Assembly: GCA_051000345.1 (NCBI GenBank)
Contig: JBPCOJ010000002.1
Span: 1 to 45,665 of the forward strand
Reading direction: 5' to 3'
Source: JBHENC01 sp051000345
GTDB taxonomy: Bacteria; Acidobacteriota; Blastocatellia; Pyrinomonadales; Pyrinomonadaceae
DNA: 45,665 bases
Of this stretch, positions 16,443-26,764 are shown one piece after another (within the stretch, counting starts at the first letter, position 1; every line of letters begins with the position of its first letter). The notes beneath the pieces were generated by a model, which did no database searches, was not told the DNA's origin, and saw only the letters and a list, made by a program, of their open reading frames with translations. Both the position numbers and the translations under genes were made by a program.

Positions 16443-17486
16443 ATGTTACCGACACGCGGATACGCAACACAAAGCCCTACATCCGATCTCGAACCCTTTA
16501 GCTTTGAACGACGCACGCCCGGCGCGCACGATGTTCTCATCGAAATTCTTTACTGCGGCGTTTGCCATTCCGACATACATCAGGCGCGCAACGAGTGGCA
16601 GAATTCGGTTTACCCGATGGTTCCCGGCCATGAAATCGTCGGGCGCGTCACGCAAACGGGAAGCGAAGTGACGCGCTTCAAGGAAGGCGATCTCGCGGGC
16701 GTCGGCTGCTTCGTCGATTCATGCCGCGTTTGCGACAACTGCAAGGAAGGCGAAGAACAACACTGCGAGAATCATCTCGTCCCGACGTATAACGGCACGG
16801 AAAAGGATGAGAAGACTTTGACCTTCGGCGGCTATTCGTCGCACATCGTCGTTGACGAAAGCTACACGCTGAAGGTTCCCGCGAATCTGCCGCTCGAAGG
16901 AGTCGCGCCGCTGCTTTGCGCGGGCATCACGACGTACTCGCCGCTTCGCCGTTTTAATGTTCAGGCAGGACAAAAAGTTGGCATTGTCGGCTTGGGCGGT
17001 CTGGGTCATATGGGCGTTAAGCTCGCCGCTTCGATGGGCGCTGAAGTGACTGTCTTCAGCACTTCGCCGTCGAAGGAAGCGGACGCGCGCAAGCTCGGCG
17101 CGCACAATTTCGTGGTCACGAAAGACCCCGCGAATCTCGAACCGCTGGCAGGCAAATTCGACTTTATTCTCGACGCCGTTTCCGCCGAGCACGACTTTAA
17201 TATGTATCTGAATCTGCTGAAGCGAAACGGCGTGATGGTGCTCGTCGGCGCGCCGGAAAAGCCCGCCGAGGTTCAAGCCTTTTCGCTTATCAGCAACGGC
17301 AGAAGTCTCACAGGATCGGCTATCGGCGGCATACGCGAGACACAGGAAATGCTCGACTACTGCGCCGAACACAACATTACTTCCGACGTTGAAGTGATTC
17401 CGATTCAGCAGATCGGCGAAGCTTACGAGCGCACCATCAAGGGCGATGTTCGTTATCGCTTCGTGATAGACATGAAGTCACTATGA
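16443..17486 (+). CDS. NAD(P)-dependent zinc alcohol dehydrogenase (YahK-like)
   Basis: 347 residues, medium-chain dehydrogenase of the cinnamyl-alcohol/YahK class that reduces aldehydes. Catalytic zinc ligands are in YCGVCHSDIHQARNEW and PGHEIVGRV. The structural zinc lobe is in DSCRVCDNCKEGEEQHCENH. The nucleotide-binding fold shows VGIVGLGGLGHMGVKLAASM, with a following FSTSPSKEADA that suggests NADP preference. Aldehyde clearance fits the surrounding electrophile-defence genes. The start has AAGGAAGG upstream at a somewhat long distance. Confidence 0.92.
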   Translation: MLPTRGYATQSPTSDLEPFSFERRTPGAHDVLIEILYCGVCHSDIHQARNEWQNSVYPMVPGHEIVGRVTQTGSEVTRFKEGDLAGVGCFVDSCRVCDNCKEGEEQHCENHLVPTYNGTEKDEKTLTFGGYSSHIVVDESYTLKVPANLPLEGVAPLLCAGITTYSPLRRFNVQAGQKVGIVGLGGLGHMGVKLAASMGAEVTVFSTSPSKEADARKLGAHNFVVTKDPANLEPLAGKFDFILDAVSAEHDFNMYLNLLKRNGVMVLVGAPEKPAEVQAFSLISNGRSLTGSAIGGIRETQEMLDYCAEHNITSDVEVIPIQQIGEAYERTIKGDVRYRFVIDMKSL

Positions 17487-17498
17487 GCATAGGGAAAG

Positions 17499-17528
17499 CA
17501 CGAAACAGGAAGGCACGAAACAGGAAGG
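17499..17528 (+). repeat. tandem duplication of a 15-base unit
   Basis: CACGAAACAGGAAGG occurs twice in direct succession (17499-17513 and 17514-17528), and the next bases begin a third partial copy. Each unit carries a ribosome-binding-like AGGAAGG. It sits between the alcohol dehydrogenase stop and the alkene reductase start. Confidence 0.8.
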
Positions 17529-17544
17529 CAAGGGGAATTTGATT

Positions 17545-18657
17545 ATGGGCGAAGACAAAACGAATATTTTATTTTCACCGATTAAAGTCGGCGCGCTGGA
17601 ATTGCCGCATAGGATCGTGATGGCTCCACTCACGCGCAGCCGCGCCGATAAAGGACACGCGCCCACAGAGATGAACGCGACCTACTACGCGCAACGTGCG
17701 TCGGCGGCGCTCATCATCACGGAGGCGACGCATTTCTCCGCGCAGGGCATCGGTTATCCGTCCACGCCGGGCGTACACACGCCGGAACAAATCGCCGGTT
17801 GGCGAGAGGTCACGGCCGCTGTTCACGCGCGTGGCGGACATATTTTTTTACAGCTCTGGCACGTCGGGCGCATCTCGCATCCGTCGATGCAGCCGAACGG
17901 CGAACTGCCCGTCGCGCCTTCGTCAATCGCCGCCGCAGGCGAGTTGTTCACGGGTAAGGGAATGCAAAAGTTCGTTGCGCCGCGCGCCTTGGAGACGAAC
18001 GAAATTCCCGGCATCGTCGAAGGCTTTCGGCAGGGCGCAGTACACGCGCGCGAAGCGGGCTTTGACGGAGTCGAAATTCACGGCGCGAACGGTTATCTTC
18101 TCGAACAGTTTCTGGATGACAGCACGAACAAGCGCACGGATGAATACGGCGGCTCAATCGAGAACCGCGCGCGCCTTCTGCTGGAAGTGATGGAAGCAGT
18201 GACGGGCGTGTGGACGGGCGGGCGCGTCGGCGTGCGTCTTTCACCGGGCGGTGTGTTCAATACGATGCACGACTCCGATCCGGCAGCGACGTTCGGCTAC
18301 GTCGCGCGCGAACTCAATCGCTTCGATCTCGCTTATCTGCACATCATCGAACCCGAAGGTGGCATCGCTGTCAACGGCGCGCAGACTTCTCCGACGACGT
18401 ACTTGCGTTCTATCTTCGAGAACAAAATCATTACGGCTGCCGGTTACGACAAGGAAAAAGCCGAGCGCGTGCTCGCGGCGGGCGACGCAGACCTCGTCGC
18501 CTTCGGCAAACTGTTCATCGCCAACCCTGATTTGCCGGAACGCTTTCGCACAAACGCGCCGCTCAATCCGCCCGACGTATCCAGCTTCTACGGCGGCGAC
18601 GCGCGCGGCTACATAGATTACCCTGCGCTCGAAAAGCAACACGCCCAACACGCCTGA
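17545..18657 (+). CDS. nemA: alkene reductase, Old Yellow Enzyme family (NemA-like)
   Basis: 370 residues, FMN-dependent ene-reductase that reduces N-ethylmaleimide, nitroesters and other electrophiles. The barrel opens with FSPIKVGALELPHRIVMAPL followed by TRSRA. The substrate and catalytic site is EIHGANGYLLEQFLDD (His, Asn, Tyr), followed by TNKRTDEYGGSIENRARLLL, and VAFGKLFIANPDLPERF lies near the C-terminus. The ATG at 17545 has AGGGG 10 bases upstream; the TTG at 17539 is in frame but less likely. It ends the run of electrophile-defence genes; NemA is regulated by an electrophile-sensing repressor in E. coli, and the MarR protein may play that part here. Confidence 0.92.
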   Translation: MGEDKTNILFSPIKVGALELPHRIVMAPLTRSRADKGHAPTEMNATYYAQRASAALIITEATHFSAQGIGYPSTPGVHTPEQIAGWREVTAAVHARGGHIFLQLWHVGRISHPSMQPNGELPVAPSSIAAAGELFTGKGMQKFVAPRALETNEIPGIVEGFRQGAVHAREAGFDGVEIHGANGYLLEQFLDDSTNKRTDEYGGSIENRARLLLEVMEAVTGVWTGGRVGVRLSPGGVFNTMHDSDPAATFGYVARELNRFDLAYLHIIEPEGGIAVNGAQTSPTTYLRSIFENKIITAAGYDKEKAERVLAAGDADLVAFGKLFIANPDLPERFRTNAPLNPPDVSSFYGGDARGYIDYPALEKQHAQHA

Positions 18658-18721
18658 ACGAAATAACATACCGCTGCCGAACGGCTTTTCAGTCACGGCA
18701 GTTTCGATAAACGCTAAAAGC

Positions 18722-18759
18722 CGAAGCCCGCTGCAACGATAGCATTGCAGCGGGCTTCG
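18722..18759. terminator. strong 15-bp stem-loop after the alkene reductase
   Basis: A perfect 15-bp inverted repeat (18722-18736 and 18745-18759) with an 8-base loop. The 3' side lacks a long T-run, so termination efficiency is uncertain. The 234-base gap 18658-18891 holds no gene. Confidence 0.65.
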
Positions 18760-18891
18760 TCGTTCATCCGGCCTCGCAGTGTTAATACCATCCATTGATA
18801 GATCGTCGCGCTATGGAGACTTCGCGACGCCGCTTAATAAAGTCATCTGCTTCGTGACGCACCTCTTTAATAAAGCTATTCTTCGCTTGCT

Positions 18892-19512
18892 ATGAATAAT
18901 CATCTGCGAGATATTGCGAAGAAGCGTTTTAACGCCGACCTCGACGCGCTTCCTGAACGCGAGCAGAAAGTCGTTCAGCATTTCGGTGATCGGCAGCATG
19001 TCAGCCACGATACCAATCTGGAGTTCGAGAAAAAGCTGACCTTCGGCCAACGACTCGCCGATCAGGTTGCGATGTTCGGCGGCTCGTGGACGTTCATCAT
19101 CATCTTTGCCGCCATACTGCTTTCATGGGTGTTGTTCAACTCCTTCATTCTCGCGCGGCATGGCAAAGCGTTTGATGTATATCCCTATATTTTACTGAAC
19201 CTCTTTTTGTCCATGCTCGCCGCCGTCCAAGCGCCTGTAATCCTGATGTCGCAGAATCGTCAGGAAGTCAAAGACAGGCTGGATGCGGCGCACGATTATG
19301 AAGTGAATTTGAAGGCGGAGCTGGAGATTCTCAGCCTCCATGAAAAGATAGACGAGTTGCGCGAGTTGAAATGGGCGGAGCTTATCGGGATGCAGCAAGA
19401 GCAAATTCGATTGTTGACGCAATTATTGAAAGAGCGCGGAGCTGTCGCCGGTAATCATTCGGCTTCGATAGGTTCCCCTTTGCAAGCAGCAACACAGTGC
19501 TGCTGTGGATGA
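18892..19512 (+). CDS. DUF1003 domain membrane protein
   Basis: 206 residues. The central DUF1003 domain has the diagnostic FGGSWTFIIIFAAILLSWVL and two membrane helices, the second at YPYILLNLFLSMLAAVQAPV, then the conserved ILMSQNRQEVKDRLDAAHDY. A helical, probably coiled-coil tail (LKAELEILSLHEKIDELREL) follows. The N-terminal 40 residues are soluble. The function of DUF1003 is not known. The C-terminus ends in CCCG, which is unusual. The gene stands 31 bases upstream of the phosphoketolase. Confidence 0.85.
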   Translation: MNNHLRDIAKKRFNADLDALPEREQKVVQHFGDRQHVSHDTNLEFEKKLTFGQRLADQVAMFGGSWTFIIIFAAILLSWVLFNSFILARHGKAFDVYPYILLNLFLSMLAAVQAPVILMSQNRQEVKDRLDAAHDYEVNLKAELEILSLHEKIDELRELKWAELIGMQQEQIRLLTQLLKERGAVAGNHSASIGSPLQAATQCCCG

Positions 19513-19543
19513 TTTGAGTAACCTTCAGAAAGAGTAAATTGAA

Positions 19544-21925
19544 ATGGCTGTCGCTGAATTGAAGGAAACACTTCCCCTGACCGCAGATGAAGTGCGACTG
19601 ATGAATGCCTACTGGCGGGCGGCGAATTATCTCTCCGTCGGCCAGATTTACTTATACGACAATCCGCTCTTGCGTGAGCCTTTAACGATCAAGCACGTCA
19701 AGCCGCGTCTGCTCGGTCATTGGGGAACAACGCCGGGGCTAAACTTCGTCTACGTCCACTTCAACCGTTTGATTAAGCAACACGACTTGAACGTGATTTA
19801 CATCGCAGGCCCGGGACACGGCGGCCCCGGCCTCGTCGCCAACACTTACCTCGAAGGAACGTACAGCGAGTTTTATCCGAACATTACGCAAGACGCCGAC
19901 GGCATCAAGAAACTGTTCAAGCAGTTTTCGTTTCCCGGCGGCATTCCGAGCCACGTTGCACCAGAGACGCCCGGCTCGATTCACGAAGGCGGCGAATTAG
20001 GCTACGCGCTCGTACACGCTTACGGCGCGGTCTTCGACAACCCGGATTTGCTTGTCGCGTGCGTGATTGGCGACGGCGAAGCGGAGACCGGCCCTTTGGC
20101 CGCAAGCTGGCATTCCAATAAATTTCTGAACCCGGCACGCGACGGCACGGTGCTGCCCATTCTGCATCTTAATGGATACAAGATCGCTAATCCGACAATT
20201 CTCGCGCGCTTGAGCAAAGAGGAGTTGACGAGTCTTCTCGAAGGCTACGGGCATAAGCCTTATTTTGTCGAAGGCGATAATCCCGACGCGATGCACTGGC
20301 TTATGGCGGCAACGCTGGATAAGATTATCGCGGAGATACACGCGATACAAAAGGATGCGCGGGAAAACGGATTCACCGCCCGCCCGCAGTATCCGATGAT
20401 CGTGCTGCGTTCGCCGAAAGGCTGGACGGGGCCTAAGTTTGTTGACGGCTTGCCCGCTGAAAATTCGTTTCGCTCGCATCAAGTGCCGCTCACGGAGTTG
20501 GCGAAGAATCCCGAACATCTGCGGCAACTCGAAGAGTGGATGCGGAGCTATAAACCCGAAGAACTCTTTGATGAGAACGGAAAGTTAATAGCGGAGTTGG
20601 CAGAGTTAGCGCCAAAGGGCGAGCGGCGTATGGGAGCTAATCCACATGCCAACGGCGGACTGTTGCTCAAGGATTTGAGGTTGCCGGATTTTCAAGACTA
20701 CGCGGTTGAGGTGTTGAAGCCCGCGACCATTGAAGCGGAAGCGACGCGCGTGATGGGACAATTTTTGCGCGACGTGATGAAGCGCAACGCGGACACTAAA
20801 AACTTTCGTGTGATGGGACCTGATGAAACTGCTTCAAATCGACTTGGCGCGATTCTCGAAGCAACTAATCGAGTCACCGCTGAAACGATTCTGCCGACAG
20901 ACGATCATCTCTCGCACGATGGCCGCGTGATGGAAGTCTTGAGCGAACATTTATGTCAGGGCTGGCTCGAAGGCTATCTACTGACGGGGCGGCATGGCTT
21001 CTTCAACTGTTACGAGGCGTTCATACATATCATTGATTCGATGTTCAACCAGCACGCCAAATGGTTGAAGACGACGCGCCATATCGCTTGGCGCAGGCCA
21101 ATCGCTTCACTCAATTATCTGCTTTCGTCGCACGTCTGGCGACAGGATCACAACGGCTTCAGCCATCAAGACCCGGGCTTCCTCGATCACGTTATCAACA
21201 AGAAAGCCGAAGTCGTCCGCGTGTACTTGCCGCCGGATGCCAACACATTGCTTTCCGTCACGGATCATTGTTTACGAAGCCGCAATTACGTTAATGTCAT
21301 CGTCGCGGGCAAACAACCTGCGTTGCAGTATCTAGACATAGATTCAGCCGTGAAGCATTGCACCGCCGGAGTCGGCATCTGGGAATGGGCGAGCAATGAT
21401 GATGGCGTAGAGCCGGACGTGGTGATGGGGTGCGCCGGGGATGTGCCGACGCTGGAGACGCTGGCGGCGGTAGATATTCTTCGACAAAAGTTCCCGGAAT
21501 TAAAAATGCGCGTTGTGAATGTCGTTGACTTGATGACGCTGCAATCGGCGGGCGAGCACTCGCACAGTCTCTCCGATAAGGATTTCGATTCTCTTTTTAC
21601 GACAAACAAGCCCGTCATCTTCGCTTTTCACGGCTACCCTTGGCTGATTCATCGTCTGACTTACCGCCGGACGAATCATCACAATTTTCATGTACGCGGC
21701 TACAAAGAAGAAGGCACGACGACAACGCCGTTCGACATGGTCGTGCTGAACGACTTGGATCGGTTTCATCTCGTGATGGATGTCATCGAGCGCGTCCCAA
21801 AGCTAGCAAACGTCGGCGCGCACGCGAAACAATCAATGCGCGACAAACTTCTCGAACACAAGCAGTACATTCGCAAACACGGCGACGATATGCCGGAAAT
21901 ACGTAATTGGAAGTGGTCTTATTGA
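19544..21925 (+). CDS. xfp: phosphoketolase (xylulose-5-P / fructose-6-P)
   Basis: 793 residues, the usual size. This thiamine-diphosphate enzyme splits xylulose 5-phosphate (and usually fructose 6-phosphate) to acetyl phosphate plus glyceraldehyde 3-phosphate or erythrose 4-phosphate. Signatures are AGPGHGGPGLVANTYLEG, EGGELGYALVHAYGAVFDNP, GDGEAETGPLAASWHSNKFL (TPP/Mg site) and HLNGYKIANPTI. The pyrimidine-domain motif HGFFNCYEAFIHIIDSMFNQ follows, and the C-terminal domain includes RRTNHHNFHVRGYKEEG. The ackA gene starts 14 bases after its stop, so acetyl phosphate can be turned directly into acetate and ATP. Confidence 0.97.
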   Translation: MAVAELKETLPLTADEVRLMNAYWRAANYLSVGQIYLYDNPLLREPLTIKHVKPRLLGHWGTTPGLNFVYVHFNRLIKQHDLNVIYIAGPGHGGPGLVANTYLEGTYSEFYPNITQDADGIKKLFKQFSFPGGIPSHVAPETPGSIHEGGELGYALVHAYGAVFDNPDLLVACVIGDGEAETGPLAASWHSNKFLNPARDGTVLPILHLNGYKIANPTILARLSKEELTSLLEGYGHKPYFVEGDNPDAMHWLMAATLDKIIAEIHAIQKDARENGFTARPQYPMIVLRSPKGWTGPKFVDGLPAENSFRSHQVPLTELAKNPEHLRQLEEWMRSYKPEELFDENGKLIAELAELAPKGERRMGANPHANGGLLLKDLRLPDFQDYAVEVLKPATIEAEATRVMGQFLRDVMKRNADTKNFRVMGPDETASNRLGAILEATNRVTAETILPTDDHLSHDGRVMEVLSEHLCQGWLEGYLLTGRHGFFNCYEAFIHIIDSMFNQHAKWLKTTRHIAWRRPIASLNYLLSSHVWRQDHNGFSHQDPGFLDHVINKKAEVVRVYLPPDANTLLSVTDHCLRSRNYVNVIVAGKQPALQYLDIDSAVKHCTAGVGIWEWASNDDGVEPDVVMGCAGDVPTLETLAAVDILRQKFPELKMRVVNVVDLMTLQSAGEHSHSLSDKDFDSLFTTNKPVIFAFHGYPWLIHRLTYRRTNHHNFHVRGYKEEGTTTTPFDMVVLNDLDRFHLVMDVIERVPKLANVGAHAKQSMRDKLLEHKQYIRKHGDDMPEIRNWKWSY

Positions 21926-21939
21926 AGGCGCGCTAAAGC

Positions 21940-23187
21940 ATGAATATTCTGATACTCAACTGCGGTAGCTCTTCGGTTAAATTTCAGCTCATCGCCACCG
22001 ATGTCGAGCGCATCGAGCGGAACACCGATGAGCGGCTCGCGCACGGCATCATCGAACGCATCGGCGGCGAGAGCATTATCACGTTGCAGGCGGAAGGCGG
22101 ATTGCCGCAACGCTCAACTGCGCCGCTTCGTGACACGCGGGCGGCGGTCGAACTCGTCTTGCGTTGGGCGTGCGCCGAAGACTCGGGAATCAAAGAAGTC
22201 AAATCTGTCGCAGACATCCACGCCGTCGGGCATCGCGTCGTGCATGGCGGCGAACACTTCAAGCAATCCGTTTTGATTACAGATGAAGTCTTGCGCGGCA
22301 TTGAAGATTGCATTGATCTCGCCCCGCTCCATAATCCGGCAAACATTAAAGGCATCAACGCCGCACGCGAAGTATTCGGCAAAGGCTTGCCGCAAGTCGC
22401 CGCCTTCGACACCGCGTTTCATCAAACGCTTCCCGATCATGCGTATCTATACGCGCTGCCGTATCAGCTTTACCGCCGCCACCGCATTCGTCGTTACGGT
22501 TTTCACGGCACGTCGCATCGCTACGTCGCATATCGCTACCGTCAATTGAAGAAGATTCCGCGCGACGAAACAAACATCATTACGCTTCATCTCGGCAACG
22601 GGTGTTCGGCGGCGGCGATTAAAGCGGGCGATTCCGTTGACACTTCGATGGGTTTGACGCCGCTCGAAGGTTTGGTGATGGGTACGCGCTCCGGCGACCT
22701 CGATCCGGCGATTATCGAATTTGTCGCGGCGAAGGAAGGATTGTCGGCGCAGGAAGTGGAGACGCTATTGAATAAGCAGTCCGGCTTGCTCGGTATCTCC
22801 GGTTTGACGAATGATATGCGCGAACTGCTCGACGAAGCGCGTGAATCGAATGATCGCCGCGCGCGGCTCGCCATCGAAATCTTTTGCTATCGCGCGCGTA
22901 AATATATCGGCTCTTATCTCGCCGCGATGAACGGCGCGGATGCGATTGTTTTCACCGGCGGCATCGGCGAAAACTCTTCGGAAGTGCGCGCCGGTATCTG
23001 CGACGGGTTGGGCTGGCTCGGACTCGAATTAGATACCGCACGCAACCACAAGCTAACGGGCGGGCATGAAGGCATTATCAGCACAGACAATTCACGTCTC
23101 GCCGCTTACGTCATTCCGACGAATGAAGAATTATTGATTGCGCGCGACACCGTGCGCGTCATCAGCGGCGTGCCGCAACGCTTCTGA
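21940..23187 (+). CDS. ackA: acetate kinase
   Basis: 415 residues. Catalyses acetyl phosphate + ADP to acetate + ATP. The N-terminal acetokinase signature ILILNCGSSSVKFQLI, the second signature GFHGTSHRYVA and the glycine-rich FTGGIGENSSEVR are all present. HRVVHGGEHF and AFDTAFHQTLPDHAYLYALP frame the active site. Co-transcribed with xfp, it completes the phosphoketolase route to acetate. No terminator is obvious after the stop. Confidence 0.97.
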   Translation: MNILILNCGSSSVKFQLIATDVERIERNTDERLAHGIIERIGGESIITLQAEGGLPQRSTAPLRDTRAAVELVLRWACAEDSGIKEVKSVADIHAVGHRVVHGGEHFKQSVLITDEVLRGIEDCIDLAPLHNPANIKGINAAREVFGKGLPQVAAFDTAFHQTLPDHAYLYALPYQLYRRHRIRRYGFHGTSHRYVAYRYRQLKKIPRDETNIITLHLGNGCSAAAIKAGDSVDTSMGLTPLEGLVMGTRSGDLDPAIIEFVAAKEGLSAQEVETLLNKQSGLLGISGLTNDMRELLDEARESNDRRARLAIEIFCYRARKYIGSYLAAMNGADAIVFTGGIGENSSEVRAGICDGLGWLGLELDTARNHKLTGGHEGIISTDNSRLAAYVIPTNEELLIARDTVRVISGVPQRF

Positions 23188-23758
23188 ATGTCGCAGGAAT
23201 GCCACCTCATGTTTATCGCTGTTGCAAACGAGTGTGGTTGATGAGTAATAACAACCGAAAGTGGATCGCCCGCAGTTTGAACGGCATTCAATCCGACGGG
23301 CAGGGACAAGCCGCTGCCCCTACAATTAATTTGATGCGGGTACTCTCATCCGTGCCAGCGAATACTTCATTCAAGCCGACCCGCCTTGATTTATCTCTCT
23401 TCAACCTTAAGTGAAACATCTTTGCTCGAATGCCATAGCCAGCGAACGGCGAATCTCGGGCAGTAGCTGGCGCGTGGCGACGATTGTGTACACGCGGTCG
23501 CTGCGCTGTCTATTAAACTAGACACTGCATACTTCACACACCACACCGCGCCGTTTCTTTTCACGGAAAACCCGCGCGCATGATTCGCGCACACATTGGC
23601 ACGCTCGTTGCTAATTTTATAAATGAACGAATAGAAAATCCTCGCGGGCAGCCTTCCGCTTCGCTGCCCTTCGGTTCCTGCAATGCCTCGCTGCTTGTTG
23701 CGCTGCTTCACCGCCGCGCTTCCCACTTCCAACGGCCCAAGATGAAGAGGTGTCCATC
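23188..23758. other. 571-base gap with no convincing gene; gene debris possible
   Basis: No frame has a believable protein. On the minus strand at about 23416-23505 a stretch reads RVYTIVATRQLLPEIRRSLA, then MAFEQRCFT and a stop, and has coding character, but an upstream in-frame stop leaves only about 35 codons; it may be the tail of a decayed gene. A REP-like palindrome lies at 23298-23319. The last 20 bases hold the ribosome-binding site of the next gene. Confidence 0.5.
23298..23319. repeat. REP-like short palindrome (copy 1)
   Basis: GGGCAG (23298-23303) and CTGCCC (23314-23319) flank a 10-base loop GGACAAGCCG. The element at 42536-42557 has the same geometry and a related loop. Such intergenic palindromes are often dispersed in bacterial genomes. 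Confidence 0.5.
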
Positions 23759-26669
23759 ATGCCTAACATCGAATTAACGAAAACCGATATTCCTTTTTTA
23801 CTCGACGGCAGCAGCTCGCTTCAAGTGCAAGCCAATGTCGCAGATTTAGACCATCCGCTTGCTCCGGGCAATGAAGACTTGTTCAATCTCGGTTTCAATG
23901 TGGCGGGCGGGCATTCGTTCGCCATCGGCGCGCAAGACAGCGTGAAGCTCGGCCTCGAAGCCAAAACAAGCGCGCGGCTGATTCCACTGTGGGCTTCGAG
24001 TTCAAGCGAACGCCTCAAGCTGCTCGAAAGTTATGGATTGAGCGGCTATTTCGATCCGGCGCAGAATCACGACGGGCGTTTGTTGATGCTGCTCGCTTTG
24101 GGAGCGGAAGCGGACGCGAGCGTAACCGGCAAGTACAGCTACTCTGTGCTGTCTGTGGATGCCACGTTAAAGGCTGGCGCGGATGCGGGCTATGCGCTTG
24201 TGCGCTCGTATCCCGCAGGCACTGTCGCGCGGGATAATCACGGATTTCTTCAAAGCGTTGCGCTTGCCCGCGAACGTCAGCGCGCCGCTTGCCGCAGACG
24301 AAGTGATCGTCTTCGAGTACGGCGGCTATTTGCAATTCAACGCGAGCATGGGCGTCGGCTATGAATTGAGCGGCGCGCCTTCTTTTGAAATTAGCCAACT
24401 GGCGTTTTCGGAGAAGTACGCGTTCAGTCTGATCGGCAAGGTGAGTCTCGGCGCAAGCGTCGCAGGCCGTTTCAAAGTCGAAGTGCAAGGCGGCGCGGAA
24501 GAGGGATGGGCGCGCGTCACCGTGCGTAAAAGCCATGCGAGTTCGTTTTCCGTCGCCGCCGATGTAAGCGCGTCGGCGACGTTCGAGCAGAAGGGATTGC
24601 CGGAAACGCCGAACGAATTCTTAAGCGCGCTGATCGGCCTGAACTCTAAAAATTGGTTGAATCTCTTCGAGCAAATTCACGACCTCACGGACTTCAACAA
24701 ACTCCAAGTTTACCTAGACAATTTGGCGAAGTCCTTTATCGAAGAGTACACGGGAAAAGCCTTCGATACGCTGGCCGACAAAACTAAATTAGACGAAGTC
24801 CTCGCCCGAATCAACAAGGCCGTCGATGCTTACAATCATCTGGGCGACCATGCCGTAACGCTCTTTGATCGTTACTTCGACGCGGCGCAAAACAAAATTG
24901 ATGACCGCCTTCGCCTCGCGCTCGACACCATCAAAAATGCGACGAGTTGGAATGCGCTGAAAGATGCAATGAATGGCGGCGCGGAGGGAATCTTGTGGAA
25001 TGTCGTCAATCAATTAACCGAAGGCGATGCGCTCGGCTGGATGCTCGGACACGTCGAACCCGGCGGGCAGCATTTGGACTCACTCAACGAAATCAAAGCG
25101 CGCGCCGACAAATCCTTGCAATTGATTCAAAGTGAAGCGCACGCGGAACTTCGCCGCCTTATCGCTCTCGCCAAATCGAAATTCCCGCTTGATCGCTTCG
25201 CGCAGGAACTAGGGAATCTCGATTGGGTCGAACTCCAACACATGACTGACCGCCGCCTCATCGGATTCGTCGAGCGCTTAATCGGAAAAATAATCAACAA
25301 TCTGGGCAACACCGAACTCGGCAAAGTCGTCACGCGGTTCCACGAAACGCTCGCCGCCGTGAAGAAGTTCGAGACGACGCTTTACGACAAAATAAAGTCT
25401 GCGCTCGATCAATCCTTTCAATTTCAATTGCACGCGGAGTACAGCCGCGCGACGGAGCAAACGGCGCTGCTCGATTTCGAGATTGATTTACGCACCGACA
25501 TCGGAAAGCGTTTGATGAAGGCGGCGGGTCACGGCAACTTCGCCGAAGTTCTCGATTCATATGACAGCGGCGCGGTCAAACTCCATGCGGGCGCGTTGAC
25601 GCATAAGGTAACGAAGCAAAGCAAGTTCAACGTCAACATCGTCGGCTGGCATCTGGGCTGGAATTATCAAGGCTTGGATCGCGTCATCACGCAGGCCGAA
25701 CAACGCATCGATGCCGAGGCGGGCGGCCAACTAACGATCACTACGACTTTCGATTTGCAAAAGGAACGCGAGCGCAAGCGCCAAGGCGAACGCATCTACA
25801 CGAATCTTTTGCTTCGCTTCATCGGCGAATCGAAAGGCAAAGTGCAGTTCGATCCGCGAAATCAAACGTACCTTGTCGATGTCATTACGGGAATGGCGGC
25901 GCGTTATAACCTCGTCATCGATGACGAAAGCACGACGCAACGGGAACTCGCGCAGTATTTGAGCTTTGCCGATGATTTCGGCTTGACGGCTTCGGATGAA
26001 TCGACGGAGGCCGCGCTCGTGCCGCTCTTGCCGACGGACGCGAATGGCAACTACGGCGCAGTCTCAGTCCATTACGATGTGCGTTTCACGGAAGAAGGCT
26101 TGCGCTCGCTCTTCAACGCCGCGTTCACCTCTGCCGACGAAGTGTTTTTACGGCGCACCATGCGCTTGATCGTCCTCGCCAACTACATCGGCAAGGGAAG
26201 CTTTCTGGCGGATCGCGCGTGGTGTTACTGGACGCCGGGCGTTCAAGTCGAGTGGGCAAAGGGACAGGCGGCCTTTATCAATCATTCATCGCTGCAATTC
26301 ATCCCGATTGCGCCGTCGCCATTTAAGAATTTGACGGCTCCCGCGCGCGTCACGCTTCCGCAAACGGAACTCCGGCAACTCAGCACGCTCTACTACATAG
26401 AAGACCACCTGATGAAAGGCGTGCGCAATTTAGCGCGGCTCGTGCAATCGCCCGGCCAAATAAATCCGCGCGACTTCGAGAGCAAGCTGGGAGATTTCGG
26501 CGACGCTCTTAAGCTCTACGATGATTTTGACGAAGGCGAAAATACCGTCTTCGCGCTCTTCGATAAATTGATACAGCGCAACGCAACGGGCGCGCAAACG
26601 CGTCATTCCAGCTTAACGCTGACTTCCAAATTAAACGGGCGCACGGCAACCAAAATGCTGATCGCTTAG
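23759..26669 (+). CDS. ~970-residue protein of unknown function, interrupted by one frame break
   Basis: I do not recognise this protein. Two adjoining frames carry one continuous product: frame 1 runs from 23759 to about 24235 (ending ...SYPAGTVARD) and the next frame continues with ITDFFKALRLPANVSAPLA. One extra base near 24231-24238 explains the switch. No signal peptide or membrane helix is visible. The first ~300 residues are beta-rich with repeated hydrophobic/Gly strands. Residues ~300-560 are long amphipathic helices, probably coiled coil, containing many KxxLDxxL patterns. The final ~400 residues are mixed, with QTYLVDVITGMAARYNLVID and GAVSVHYDVRFTEEGLRSLF. GAAGAGG 8 bases before ATG 23759 supports the start. 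It leads a set with a peptidoglycan hydrolase and a patatin. Confidence 0.75.
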
Positions 26670-26764
26670 ATATGCAATCAGCCAAATCGTCGGTGATCAA
26701 ACCGGCACACGCTAAAGGCAGTTTCACAAATAGGTGAACGGAAAAGCTAGACGAAAATCTCAAG

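Noticed and set aside
23199..23414. 71-codon frame after ackA
   Set aside because: Lacks a ribosome-binding site and protein-like composition and runs through a REP-like palindrome.
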